A DNA stretch of 64,000 bases from an uncultured Candidatus Cenarchaeum sp. (GTDB taxonomy: Archaea; Thermoproteota; Nitrososphaeria; Nitrososphaerales; Nitrosopumilaceae), in NCBI GenBank assembly GCA_958295735.1, contig OY282369.1, positions 914,161-978,160 on the forward strand, in the 5' to 3' direction. A program made the position numbers and the translations under genes. The notes below the pieces were generated by a model. That model was not told the DNA's origin, ran no database searches, and saw only the letters and a list, made by a program, of their open reading frames with translations. Positions within the stretch are counted from its first letter, which is position 1. Every line of letters starts with the position of its first letter. Shown here piece after piece: positions 16,665 to 24,170 of this stretch.

Positions 16665-17204
16665 ATGGACTCCCGCACGAAGATCCGGCGCACGCTCGAC
16701 GCGCTGTTCGGGCAGGGCGCGGGGGCCGCGCTGCCCGGGGATGCCGGGATCACCGCGTACAGGAGGAACGGGCGGCCGAGGGCGGCGCGCCTCGGCGGGA
16801 CGCTCCTGTGCACGCTCCGGACGGACGGGGGGATCGCCGTCACGCCGCGCTTCGCCCAGATGCTGCTGGGGCGCGGCCGGTTCCGCCAGAGCTGCGTGGA
16901 GGTGGACGCCGAGTCGAGGCCGTTCGTCGAGCGGGGCCGGTCGGTCTTCTGCGGCCACGTGGAGTGGTGCGGCAGCGACGTGGCGGTCGGCGCCGAGGCG
17001 GCGGCGCTGTTCGGGGGCCGCGTCATAGCGGTGGGCAGGGCGGCCCTCCCCGCCGCGGCCATCCGCTCCGCGAGGAGCGGCGTGGCGGTGCGCATCAGGG
17101 ATAGTTTAAAAGGCGGCTGGGAGGCTCAGGGCCCGGATGAGGGGCAACCGCGACGCGCGGCGCATGATGGACAAGATGGGCCTGAACGTCAAGAAGGTCG
17201 ATGA
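16665..17204 (+). CDS. PUA-domain RNA-binding protein (archaeosine-TGT C-terminal type)
   Basis: 179 residues from ATG 16665, about 30 nt from the TATA-like box 16631-16639. The region PFVERGRSVFCGHVEWCG ... VIAVGRAALPAAAIRSARSGVAVRIRDSLKGG (about residues 85-145) is a PUA domain of the archaeosine transglycosylase/pseudouridine synthase type ('GKSVF..VxVGRxxxxxxxxxxxxGxAVxxR'). The N-terminal about 80 residues match the pre-PUA segment. The tgtA gene at 58586-60163 lacks a PUA domain, so this may be the detached RNA-binding half of a split enzyme; that is inference. The last 68 bp overlap nac in another frame, so the true C-terminus may matter little beyond the PUA fold. Confidence 0.7.
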   Translation: MDSRTKIRRTLDALFGQGAGAALPGDAGITAYRRNGRPRAARLGGTLLCTLRTDGGIAVTPRFAQMLLGRGRFRQSCVEVDAESRPFVERGRSVFCGHVEWCGSDVAVGAEAAALFGGRVIAVGRAALPAAAIRSARSGVAVRIRDSLKGGWEAQGPDEGQPRRAAHDGQDGPERQEGR

Positions 17205-17478
17205 CGTCAGGGAAGTAGTGATACGCACCGACAGGAAGGAGATCGTCGTCTCGTCCCCCGAGGTCGCCGAGATGGGCGGGGGCGACGATGCCGTGATCTA
17301 TACCGTCACCGGCAAGGACTTCGAGGAGAGGGAGCTCGACGCGCCCACGTTCAGGGACGAGGACGTGGAACTGGTCTGCATGCAGGCGGGCGTCGAGAAG
17401 GGGCGCGCCACGGATGCCCTCGCCGAGTCCGACGGCGACATAGCCAAGGCCATACTCATGCTTAGCACCTCCGGCTGA
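17137..17478 (+). CDS. nac: Nascent polypeptide-associated complex protein (archaeal NAC)
   Basis: Ribosome-associated chaperone that contacts nascent chains as a homodimer. 113 residues: basic N-terminus (RGNRDARRMMDKMG), NAC beta-barrel (VKKVDDVREVVIRTDRKEIVVSSPEVAEM...YTVTGKDFEER, residues about 15-70) and a C-terminal UBA domain (DVELVCMQAGVEKGRATDALAESDGDIAKAILML). ATG 17137 has its own AT patch (TAGTTTAAAA, 17102-17111). It overlaps the end of the PUA gene by 68 bp. Confidence 0.95.
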   Translation: MRGNRDARRMMDKMGLNVKKVDDVREVVIRTDRKEIVVSSPEVAEMGGGDDAVIYTVTGKDFEERELDAPTFRDEDVELVCMQAGVEKGRATDALAESDGDIAKAILMLSTSG

Positions 17479-17755
17479 CCCCCCGCCGCGGCGCCAAGGG
17501 CGCGGCCCTCGCGCGGAATCGGGCATGCGGCGCAGTCGTGTTGTGCAGAAGCAAGCATGGCCCCCAGCGCGGCCCCGAAACTAGTCTCCGGGCGCGGCGC
17601 CCCGCCGTGCAGGATCAAGCGTTGCCACGTACGCGGCTCGCGCAGGATCAAGCGTGCCGCCGCGCCGCAGCGCCTTCCGCGGTCCCGGAGCTCCCGGCGG
17701 CCCGCGCCGCGGCCCGGTGAATGGTTTAATTATCAGGCGGTGGCCCCGCCGTCCC

Positions 17756-18094
17756 GTGAGCAAGAGCCGGGCGGGCTCGAGGGTGGCGGAGATAGTCGAC
17801 GCGCTCTCCGCGCTGGAGGCGGACATCGACTCCTTGGACGTAAAGCTGGCCGAGATGGGAAAGGGCCTGGCGGCCAAGGCGCGCGAGGAGATCGAGGCGG
17901 CGGCGGGCGGCGCCAGGGAGGCGGCCGAAAAAGAGGCAGAGGCCGCCGTGGCCAAGGCCAGGGCCGAGGCCGAGGCCGAGGCAGGCAGGATAACCGCGGA
18001 CGGCGAGGCGCGCCTGGAAAAGATGCGCGCCCGCATAGACGCCGAGATGGACGGCGCGGTGGCCCACGTGGTGGCCACGATCCTCAGGCCATAG
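17756..18094 (+). CDS. Coiled-coil protein resembling A/V-type ATPase subunit H/G
   Basis: 112 residues from GTG 17756, 27 nt from TATA-like GTTTAATTAT (17724-17733). Almost wholly helical: SRVAEIVDALSALEADIDSLDVKLAEM followed by a long Ala/Glu/Lys heptad region (AREEIEAAAGGAREAAEKEAEAAVAKARAEAEAEAGRI) and an amphipathic end. Composition and size match the peripheral stalk subunit H (AhaH/AtpH) of archaeal ATP synthase, but no other ATPase subunit is nearby, so a generic coiled-coil protein is also possible. The 276-bp gap in front (17479-17755) shows two GCCGCCGCG-rich stretches and nothing codon-like. Confidence 0.6.
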   Translation: MSKSRAGSRVAEIVDALSALEADIDSLDVKLAEMGKGLAAKAREEIEAAAGGAREAAEKEAEAAVAKARAEAEAEAGRITADGEARLEKMRARIDAEMDGAVAHVVATILRP

Positions 18095-18156
18095 GCCTTT
18101 ATACCGCGCGCCCGCGGCGCGCAGGCATAATCTGCCTCCCCAACGTCCGCATCGGC

Positions 18157-18759
18157 GTGGCAACCGCGCACGGGCGGCCGTACTACAGGTTCACGGCGCC
18201 GCTGAGGAGGATGGGCCTCGGGTTCGACTCGCTGCTGCCCTCGGAGATACCCTCGTACGGCGGGGACGTGGTGCTCACCACCAGGGCCGAGGCGCCGGGC
18301 GCGGCCGCCGTCCCGATGCTGCACGAGGAGGTGCACGGCAGGCGCCACGCGGTGATAGCGGGGCTCATACTGCAGAAGATCGATCCCGGCCTGGAGCGGG
18401 CCGAGCTCGTGATGGGGATAGACCCGGGGCGCCTCACCGGCCTGTCCGTCTCGTACTACGGCAGGGAGATAGAGAGCTCGCTGCACTCCTCGGCGGCGGG
18501 GCTGGCCTCGCACGCGGCCTGCATAATGTCGGAGCTCGGCGCGAGCTCGGTGGCGGTCAGGATAGGCGGCGGCGACATGCGCGCCGCCGTGGAGATCGGC
18601 GCGCTGCTGCGCCGCACGGCGGGGCGCGGGTTCGATCTGGAGATGGTGGACGAGCGGGGGACCAGCCCCCGCACCAAGAACCTCAACCAGAGGGGCAAGC
18701 GGGACAGGCTGTCGGCCCGGTCCATCTCGCTGCGCGGCCGCGCGGCGCTGGCCGCGTAG
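18157..18759 (+). CDS. Conserved protein with RuvC/RNase H-like GIDPG motif
   Basis: 200 residues counted from GTG 18157. The motif ELVMGIDPGRLTGLSVSYYGREI (about residues 90-112) is the first strand-loop-strand of RuvC/YqgF-type RNase H folds, and the C-terminal ARSISLRGRAAL is basic. The reading frame continues upstream as IICLPNVRIG with no ATG, GTG or TTG, although the TATA-like TTTATACC (18096-18103) points to a transcript start near 18127; the true N-terminus may therefore use a rare ATA or ATC codon, or lie at GTG 18157. The stop codon meets that of the opposite gene in the palindrome TAGGCCTA. Function unknown; nuclease activity is a guess from the motif. Confidence 0.6.
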   Translation: MATAHGRPYYRFTAPLRRMGLGFDSLLPSEIPSYGGDVVLTTRAEAPGAAAVPMLHEEVHGRRHAVIAGLILQKIDPGLERAELVMGIDPGRLTGLSVSYYGREIESSLHSSAAGLASHAACIMSELGASSVAVRIGGGDMRAAVEIGALLRRTAGRGFDLEMVDERGTSPRTKNLNQRGKRDRLSARSISLRGRAALAA

Positions 18760-18761
18760 GC

Positions 18762-19328
18762 CTACGCGCCGGGCGCGCGGCGGGCCCCGCAGCAGCCGCG
18801 CGCGCCGCGGTCGCCCGCCGCGCCCGGATCCGGGCCCAGCTCCGCCCTGCAGCAGCCGCGCGAGTTCTGCACGCCGCGGGCCACCCAGTACAGCGAGAAC
18901 AGCAGGGCGCCGGCAGAGAGGATCTTCAGCTCCAGCCCGTGGAGCGGGAACGCGGCGAGACCCCCCACCGCCCCGAGCACGACGGCCAGGGGCGCGGTGC
19001 ACGCGGGGCATCCGGGGGTGAACGCGGCCGCGGCCCCCGCCACGGTGGCCGATCCGGATCTGGCCGCGCCCGCCGATTTCGCGGCGCTCGCGCGGTACGC
19101 CATCATCGCGAAGTTGATCCCGCCCAGGACGGATACTGTAGCGGTGAGTCCCAGCGAAGCGGCCAGCGAAGCGGGGGCCGCCCCGGCCGCGGCGCCAAAG
19201 TGGGCGGGCAGGAGCGACATGGTGAGCGCGTAGTAGGCCAGCCCCAGCCCCGCCGCGCCGGCGGCCGCCACGGCCGCGTACCTCCTCGTCGACAGGACGG
19301 AGGCGACGATCGCCATCTTGCCCTCCAC
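18762..19328 (-). CDS. Small multi-pass membrane protein with CPxC motif
   Basis: 188 residues from GTG 19328, chosen because TATA-like TTAAAATA (19350-19357) is 26 nt away. Four or five hydrophobic segments: AAVAAAGAAGLGLAYYAL, SLGLTATVSVLGGINFAMMA, ATVAGAAAAF, CTAPLAVVLGAVGGLAAF and ILSAGALLFSLYWVA. A cysteine pair lies in FTPGCPACTAPL between segments, and the cytosolic-looking tail has CC pairs (RGCCRAEL, RGCCGAR). This looks like a thaumarchaeal membrane protein with possible thiol or copper chemistry, but no family is recognised. Confidence 0.7.
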   Translation of the reverse strand: MEGKMAIVASVLSTRRYAAVAAAGAAGLGLAYYALTMSLLPAHFGAAAGAAPASLAASLGLTATVSVLGGINFAMMAYRASAAKSAGAARSGSATVAGAAAAFTPGCPACTAPLAVVLGAVGGLAAFPLHGLELKILSAGALLFSLYWVARGVQNSRGCCRAELGPDPGAAGDRGARGCCGARRAPGA

Positions 19329-19533
19329 GGCCGCCGTGGGCGCCGGCGGTATTTTAACACTGTTCGGCGGCGCCGCGGGATCCGGAGGCGCGCCGCCCCG
19401 GGGCCCGCGCAGCCCCGGGCCGGATGCCGCGGATCCGGCCCGGGCGGATCCCCAGGCCCCGCGCCCCCGCCCCGTTCCCGCGGCCGCGGATCGGGGACCC
19501 ACATTTTAAAGGGCGGCCGCCCGTTCCGCCCCG

Positions 19534-19623
19534 ATGGCGGGGCGGGGAGGCGGCGCGGGGAGGTCTCCGGCGGGCCCGTCCCGCGCGGCGGCCGGGAATG
19601 AGCCCGCGGGCGGCCGGGAATGA
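19534..19623 (+). other. Putative leaderless mini-ORF before the D12 methyltransferase
   Basis: ATG 19534 lies 26 nt downstream of TATA-like ATTTTAAAGG (19503-19511), where the transcript should start. It opens a 29-codon Gly/Arg/Ala-rich frame whose TGA (19621-19623) overlaps the methyltransferase ATG (19620-19622) as ATGA. It may serve for translational coupling. Confidence 0.45.
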
Positions 19624-20675
19624 GCCGGCAGCTCGCCCTTTCCGGCGGGCGCGCGGCGCGGCCCGCGGAGTTCGGGCTGAAAAACAGGAGGTACATCGGA
19701 AGCAAGAGCAGGCTCCTCCCGTTCATCGCGGGGAAGATCCGCGAGAACTGCGGCGAGTTCGGATCGATCTGCGACGCCTTCGCCGGCACCGGCTCCGTGG
19801 GCCAGGCGTTCAACGACGGGCGCACCAGGGTGGCGTCCAACGACCACCTGGCGAGCAACTACTTCCCGCTGTGCACGTTCCTGCTGTACGACGACTCCCT
19901 CGCCGATGCGGTGCGCGGGAGGATCGCGGAGCTGAACTCGCTGGAGCCGGGCGGGAACAACTACTTTTCGCGGCGGTACGGGGGCACGTTCTTCACGCAT
20001 GACAACGCGAGGAGGATAGGGGCGATCCGCGATGCCATCCGGGAGGCGGCCCGCGGCGACGCCGAGGAGCGGATCCTCACGACCTCCCTCATGTACGCGA
20101 TGGACAGGCTCGCGAACACCGTGGGGCACTACGATGCGTACAGGAAGGCGATGGACCGCACGGGGCCCGTAAAGCTGGGGATGCCGAGGCTCGAGGGGAG
20201 ATCGACGAACCGCGGCAACACGGTCACGAACGCGGATGCGAACGAGGCGGTCAAGGGCGTGCGGGCCGACGTGCTGTACCTGGATCCCCCCTACAACTCC
20301 AGGCAGTACTGCGATGCGTACCACCTGCTGGAGAACGTGGCGCGGTGGGAAAAGGCCGAGACCTTCGGGAAGGCGGAAAAGATCGACAGGGGCGGGATGA
20401 AAAGCAGGTACTGCACGAAGGACGCCGAGGAGGCGCTCGGGGATCTCGTGTCCGACTCGAGATCCGAGCACATATTCCTGTCGTACAACAGCACGGGGGA
20501 GTCCCGCGACGGCAGGTCGAACGCGAAGATCGGCGACGGCGCGATCAGGAGGATCCTGGGGGAAAAGGGCAGGCTGGAGGTCTTCGAAAGCGCCCACCCG
20601 GAGTTCACCGCGGGCAGGAACAGGCCGCATCCGGGGCACGCCGAGAGGCTGTTCTACTGCAGGGCGAGGCGGTAG
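19620..20675 (+). CDS. D12-class (Dam/DpnM-like) adenine-N6 DNA methyltransferase
   Basis: 351 residues. Alpha-class order: KNRRYIGSKSRLLPFI near residue 21 (motif X), SICDAFAGTGSVGQAF near residue 48 (motif I, SAM binding) and VLYLDPPYNSRQY near residue 217 (motif IV, catalytic). Between them lies a target recognition segment. The gene sits 2 nt before a second, beta-class methyltransferase, an arrangement like the DpnM/DpnA pair of DpnII systems, but no endonuclease gene follows. ATG 19620 overlaps the stop of a leaderless mini-ORF. Confidence 0.92.
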   Translation: MSRQLALSGGRAARPAEFGLKNRRYIGSKSRLLPFIAGKIRENCGEFGSICDAFAGTGSVGQAFNDGRTRVASNDHLASNYFPLCTFLLYDDSLADAVRGRIAELNSLEPGGNNYFSRRYGGTFFTHDNARRIGAIRDAIREAARGDAEERILTTSLMYAMDRLANTVGHYDAYRKAMDRTGPVKLGMPRLEGRSTNRGNTVTNADANEAVKGVRADVLYLDPPYNSRQYCDAYHLLENVARWEKAETFGKAEKIDRGGMKSRYCTKDAEEALGDLVSDSRSEHIFLSYNSTGESRDGRSNAKIGDGAIRRILGEKGRLEVFESAHPEFTAGRNRPHPGHAERLFYCRARR

Positions 20676-20677
20676 GC

Positions 20678-21508
20678 GTGGGGCCGCGGACCGGCGGAGG
20701 GCGGCGCGGGGCCGCCGGGCGGGGCGGCGGGGCGGGAAGGAACCGCCTGTACGCCGGCGACTGCGCGGAGGTGATGGCGGGCAGGATGGCGGCCGGGTCG
20801 GTAGACCTCGTGTTCGCCGATCCCCCGTACAACCTTTCCGGAAAGAACCTGAAGCTGGTGGGGAACAAGACCGGCGGGGACTACCGGATGGTGAACGAGG
20901 ACTGGGACAAGATGCCGGACCCGGGGTACGGCGAATTCACGGACAGGTGGATCGGATGCTGCCAGAGGCTCCTGAGGGACGGGGGCTCGATCTACGTGTG
21001 CTGCACCATGCACAACGCGGGCGCCGTCCTCGGCGCCCTCAAAAAGTCGGGCCTGGCCCTGAGGAACATCATAACGTGGCACAAGACGAACGCCATGCCC
21101 AGCATAACGAGGCGGACGTTCACCCATTCCTCGGAGTTCGTGGCGTTCGCCACGAAGGGCGCGGGGTGGACGTTCAACTACTTTGACCTGAAGGCGATAA
21201 ACCCCGAAAGGCAGAAGAACGGGGACCCCAAGCAGATGAGGGACGTCTGGCAGATGCCCATAGCGCAGGGCAGGCAGCGCCTGAGGTCGGAAAGCGGCAG
21301 GGCGCTGCATCCCACCCAAAAGCCGGAGGAGCTCGTGAGGAGGGCGATCGTGGCCTCGTCGAACAGGGGCGACCTGGTGCTCGATCCGTTCATGGGATCG
21401 GGGACCACCGCCGTGGTCGCGGAGCGGCTCGGCCGCGGCTGGATCGGGATCGAAAGGAGCGAGGAATACAGGAAGCACGCCCTGGCGAGGATAGAGCGGT
21501 CCAGGTAA
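20678..21508 (+). CDS. Beta-class DNA amino-methyltransferase (DpnA-like)
   Basis: 276 residues from GTG 20678, two nucleotides after the preceding methyltransferase. Motif IV DPPYNLSGKN is at about residue 49 and motif I LDPFMGSGTTAVVAERLGRGWIGIE at about residue 235, the beta-class order. ITWHKTNAMPSITRRTFTHSSEFVAFATKG is the usual region after motif V-VIII, and HPTQKPEELVRRAI the motif X equivalent. Together with the D12 enzyme it forms a two-methyltransferase operon lacking a visible restriction enzyme; epigenetic marking, protection against an element's nuclease, or linkage with the GHKL-nuclease gene 3.4 kb upstream are all possible. Confidence 0.92.
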   Translation: MGPRTGGGRRGAAGRGGGAGRNRLYAGDCAEVMAGRMAAGSVDLVFADPPYNLSGKNLKLVGNKTGGDYRMVNEDWDKMPDPGYGEFTDRWIGCCQRLLRDGGSIYVCCTMHNAGAVLGALKKSGLALRNIITWHKTNAMPSITRRTFTHSSEFVAFATKGAGWTFNYFDLKAINPERQKNGDPKQMRDVWQMPIAQGRQRLRSESGRALHPTQKPEELVRRAIVASSNRGDLVLDPFMGSGTTAVVAERLGRGWIGIERSEEYRKHALARIERSR

Positions 21509-21800
21509 GAGCGGGCAGTCTCCGGCCGCCGGGATCGTCGCCCAGGCCGCGGCCCTCCGGCCGCGCGGGGCCGGAGGGGGGCCGAAGCGCGGACGCGCGC
21601 GGGGGCATCCCGCGCGCGGCCGGCCGCAGCGCGCGCCCGCTCCCCCTCCGGCAGGCCCGTCCGGCCGCCGGGCGCGCCGTGGAACGGGCGGCCGCGGATC
21701 GCGCGCTCCCTTCCCCCTCCCTCCGGCAGGCCGCGCCCCGCGGCCGCCGCGCGCGCCCGATCCGCGCAAAAAATTTAAGACCGTGCGGCGCGGTTCCCCC

Positions 21801-22241
21801 GTGAGCTTCGCGGCCCGCGCCGGGACGGCGCTGATGCTGGGCGTCGCCGTGGCCGCCCTGGCGGCGGCGGGCGGCGCGCCGGCGGCCCACGCGCACCCGC
21901 ATCCCGGCGGAACAGTCCCGCTCGGCGGCGCCATAGGGCTGGAAAGGACCACGCTGGAGTTCAGCGCCCCCGCCGGCAACACCCTCCCGTGGGGGTTCGT
22001 CGAGGGGCGCGTGGCCGACCACGTCGCGGGCTATCCCGTGGTAATCAAGGTCTTCTCCAGCGACGGCCGCGCCGTCCACTTTGCGCAGGCCGACGTGTCG
22101 GCGGACGGCGCGTACGAGTACAGGTTCCGCGTGATGAGCGTGGACGGCGGCGAGGTGATCCGGGCGTTCCAGGGCGACTATACCGTCGTGGTGTACAAGG
22201 TAGTGTACCTGGATCCCGCGGGCCGCGGCTTGGCCGCGTAG
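21801..22241 (+). CDS. Secreted/periplasmic-type beta-sandwich protein
   Basis: 146 residues from GTG 21801, which fits the AT patch AAAATTTAAG (21768-21777) at 28 nt better than GTG 21783. The N-terminus is a signal peptide (TALMLGVAVAALAAAGGAPAAHA, cleavage near residue 31), followed by a His-rich HAHPHPGG and an Ig-like beta-rich domain (GFVEGRVADHVAGYPVVIKVFSSDGRAVHFAQADVSADGAYEYRFRV...). Proteins of this kind are common exported thaumarchaeal proteins and may be surface components; no activity is assigned. It converges on a radical SAM gene with one base between stops. The 292-bp gap before it is GC-rich with short CCCTCCGGCAGGCC repeats only. Confidence 0.75.
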   Translation: MSFAARAGTALMLGVAVAALAAAGGAPAAHAHPHPGGTVPLGGAIGLERTTLEFSAPAGNTLPWGFVEGRVADHVAGYPVVIKVFSSDGRAVHFAQADVSADGAYEYRFRVMSVDGGEVIRAFQGDYTVVVYKVVYLDPAGRGLAA

Positions 22242-22242
22242 C

Positions 22243-23136
22243 CTAGAATCCCCTGAGGCCCTTGGGCCTGACGGCATCCGGGCGCCCCCTCATCCGCCCG
22301 ATGCTCCGGAGCATCCGCTCCTTGTCGGCCGGGAGCGTCCCCCGCACGGCGTACGCGTTGGAGCCGTGGTTGGCGCGGAACACGACATCGTCCCTCACGT
22401 CGATCATCCTGACTATCCCCTCCAGCTCGTCGAGCGCCTCCGCGTCGGAGAGCGGGACGAACTTTCCGCCGTACTTTTGCAGGAACTCGTCCCTGATGCC
22501 GTTCTCCAGGTACAGCGTGAGGGCGCCCACGTAGTGGGGGGCGCACGCGCTGATCACCCGCGCCGTCCCCGCGGCGTGCTCCGCGGTGTGCTCCTTGCCG
22601 CCCAGCCCGAGTATGATCATGCACGACATGACGTACCCCGCGGCCTTTGCCTTGTTGACCGCCTTCACGATGGTGGCGGCCACGGCGCCCTTTGTCACCT
22701 TCCTGAGCACCGCATCCGAGCCGCTCTCCACGCCCAGGTACAGCATGTCGAGGCCGGCCCCGCGCATCCGCGCGAGTTCTTCGGGGCTCTTTTTCAGGAC
22801 GTTCATGGGCATCGCGTAGCAGGAGATCCTCTCGAGCGACGGGAACCTGGCCCGGACGTGCTCCGCTATCCGCACCAGGCTGCCCGTGTCCATGTTCAGC
22901 GCGTCCCCGTCCGCCAGGAACACCCTCCTGGCATCCGGCGCGCGCGCGGCCATCGCGTCGATCTCCGCCCTCACCTCGTCCCACGGCCTCTCCGAGTACT
23001 CCTTGGAGCGGTACATGTCGCAGAACGAGCACTCGTTGAAGGAGCAGCCCAGGGTCACCTGGAATATCAGGGAGTTGGCCTCCGAGGGGGGCCTGTACAG
23101 CGGGTAGTCGTACCGTGGCTCCGCCATGCCGCTCAC
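22243..23136 (-). CDS. Radical SAM protein (COG1032-like)
   Basis: 297 residues from GTG 23136, 26 nt from TATA-like AGATAAAT (23159-23166). The cluster motif is GCSFNECSFCDMY (CX4CX2C), the form found in COG1032/Elp3-like radical SAM proteins, at about residue 33. RVFLADGDALNM (GGE-like position), YLGVESGSDAVLRKVTKG and MIILGLGG are standard radical SAM barrel elements. No auxiliary cluster or B12 domain is visible. Substrate unknown. Convergent with the secreted-protein gene; the wHTH regulator gene lies upstream but has its own promoter. Confidence 0.88.
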   Translation of the reverse strand: MSGMAEPRYDYPLYRPPSEANSLIFQVTLGCSFNECSFCDMYRSKEYSERPWDEVRAEIDAMAARAPDARRVFLADGDALNMDTGSLVRIAEHVRARFPSLERISCYAMPMNVLKKSPEELARMRGAGLDMLYLGVESGSDAVLRKVTKGAVAATIVKAVNKAKAAGYVMSCMIILGLGGKEHTAEHAAGTARVISACAPHYVGALTLYLENGIRDEFLQKYGGKFVPLSDAEALDELEGIVRMIDVRDDVVFRANHGSNAYAVRGTLPADKERMLRSIGRMRGRPDAVRPKGLRGF

Positions 23137-23217
23137 GCCCCCTCCCGCGCGGGCCTGCATTTATCTCTACCACGGCGCGGGGCGCGCGGCCCCGCCGGGC
23201 CGCCCCGCGCTGCCGGC

Positions 23218-23580
23218 CTAGGCCTCCCCCCTTCCCTTCCCCTTTCCCTTCCCCTTTCCCTTCCCCTTTCCCCGCCCCTTTTCCGCGGCCCCCAGCTTTT
23301 CCGCCACCTCGTCGAACGAGTCGGCGTTGGCCTCCAGGAACGCGGAAAAAAAGTACACCACGCCGTACCGCTCGCCCTCCTTGGCCACCATGTTGTTCTT
23401 TTCGAGCACCCTCATGTGGTGCTGCACCGCCTTGTAGTCCATCCCGAGCTCGCCGGCCAGCTGGTTCGCGTTGGACGGCCTGTCCCTGATGATCTCCAGT
23501 ATGCGCAGCCTGGTGCCGCCCCCCCTGGATCCCCCGAACACGAACCACATCAGCCGCTTGGAATGGGGATCGTTCGCCAT
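23218..23580 (-). CDS. ArsR-like winged helix-turn-helix transcription regulator
   Basis: 120 residues. The wHTH core reads GTRLRILEIIRDRPSNANQLAGELGMDYKAVQHHMRVLEKNNMVAKEGERYGVVYFFSAFLEA (residues about 22-85), including the recognition helix and wing. The C-terminus is a low-complexity GKGKGKGKG tail encoded by a 12-bp CCCTTCCCCTTT-like repeat on the + strand (about 23228-23275), so tail length may vary. ATG 23580 lies 28-30 nt from TATA-like TTATAGCG (23608-23616). Ligand and targets unknown. Confidence 0.85.
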   Translation of the reverse strand: MANDPHSKRLMWFVFGGSRGGGTRLRILEIIRDRPSNANQLAGELGMDYKAVQHHMRVLEKNNMVAKEGERYGVVYFFSAFLEANADSFDEVAEKLGAAEKGRGKGKGKGKGKGKGRGEA

Positions 23581-23651
23581 GCGCTTCAGCCCCGGGCCCG
23601 AGGCGCGCTATAAGGCATTCCACGCGGGTTTCCCCATCCGCGGCGGGGGCC

Positions 23652-23729
23652 GCCGAAAAAGCCGGGCCTTTGAGGAAGCCGCCGAAAAAGCCGGGCCTTT
23701 GAGGAAGCCGCCGAAAAAGCCGTGCCCGC
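23652..23729. repeat. 29-bp tandem repeat, about 2.7 copies
   Basis: Unit beginning CCGCCGAAAAAGCCGGGCCT, at about 23652, 23681 and 23710. It lies between the wHTH gene and the 3' end of the thioredoxin gene; the last copy runs up to the thioredoxin stop codon. Each unit carries GGC...GCC arms with AAAAA, so it can also be read as a small hairpin. Confidence 0.85.
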
Positions 23730-24062
23730 CTACGCGGGCTCCAGCGCCTTGTCGATCATGCCCTTGTACGTCTCTTTCGACGCGGCGCCCACCTGCTGGC
23801 TGACCATCTTGCCCTTGCTGAACACGGCCAGGGTCGGGATGCTGAATATGCCGTACTGCTGCCCCAGATCCTGGTTGTGGTCCACGTTGATCTTCACGAA
23901 GTTCACGCGGCCGTCGTAGTCGGCCGCCAGCTCCTCGACGGTCGGGCCGACCATCCTGCACGGGCCGCACCACTCCGCCCAAAAGTCGACGAAGACAGGA
24001 ATGTCGGACTTTAGCACGCTGTCCTCCCACTCCTTCGCGCCCACTACTTGCGCTACTGCCAT
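23730..24062 (-). CDS. trxA: Thioredoxin
   Basis: 110 residues with the canonical active site FWAEWCGPCRMVGPTVEEL (CGPC at about residues 33-36), cis-Pro in FSIPTLAVFSKGK and the KINVDHN strand. A soluble cytosolic disulfide reductase. ATG 24062 lies 28 nt from TATA-like CTAAATATG (24086-24094). Monocistronic; the stop is followed by the 29-bp repeat. Confidence 0.96.
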   Translation of the reverse strand: MAVAQVVGAKEWEDSVLKSDIPVFVDFWAEWCGPCRMVGPTVEELAADYDGRVNFVKINVDHNQDLGQQYGIFSIPTLAVFSKGKMVSQQVGAASKETYKGMIDKALEPA

Positions 24063-24170
24063 GCCGGCGCGGCCCGGCGCGGCCCTAAATATGTCATATG
24101 CCGGCGGCCGATGCGCCGGCCCGCGGGGGGCCCGTTCCCGCGCCCCGGGCCCGCCGCCGTCCCGGCGGGG

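Noticed and set aside
21509-21768. Structured RNA gene in the gap before the secreted-protein gene
   Set aside because: Only GC-rich short repeats; no conserved stem or promoter patch other than the one belonging to the downstream gene.
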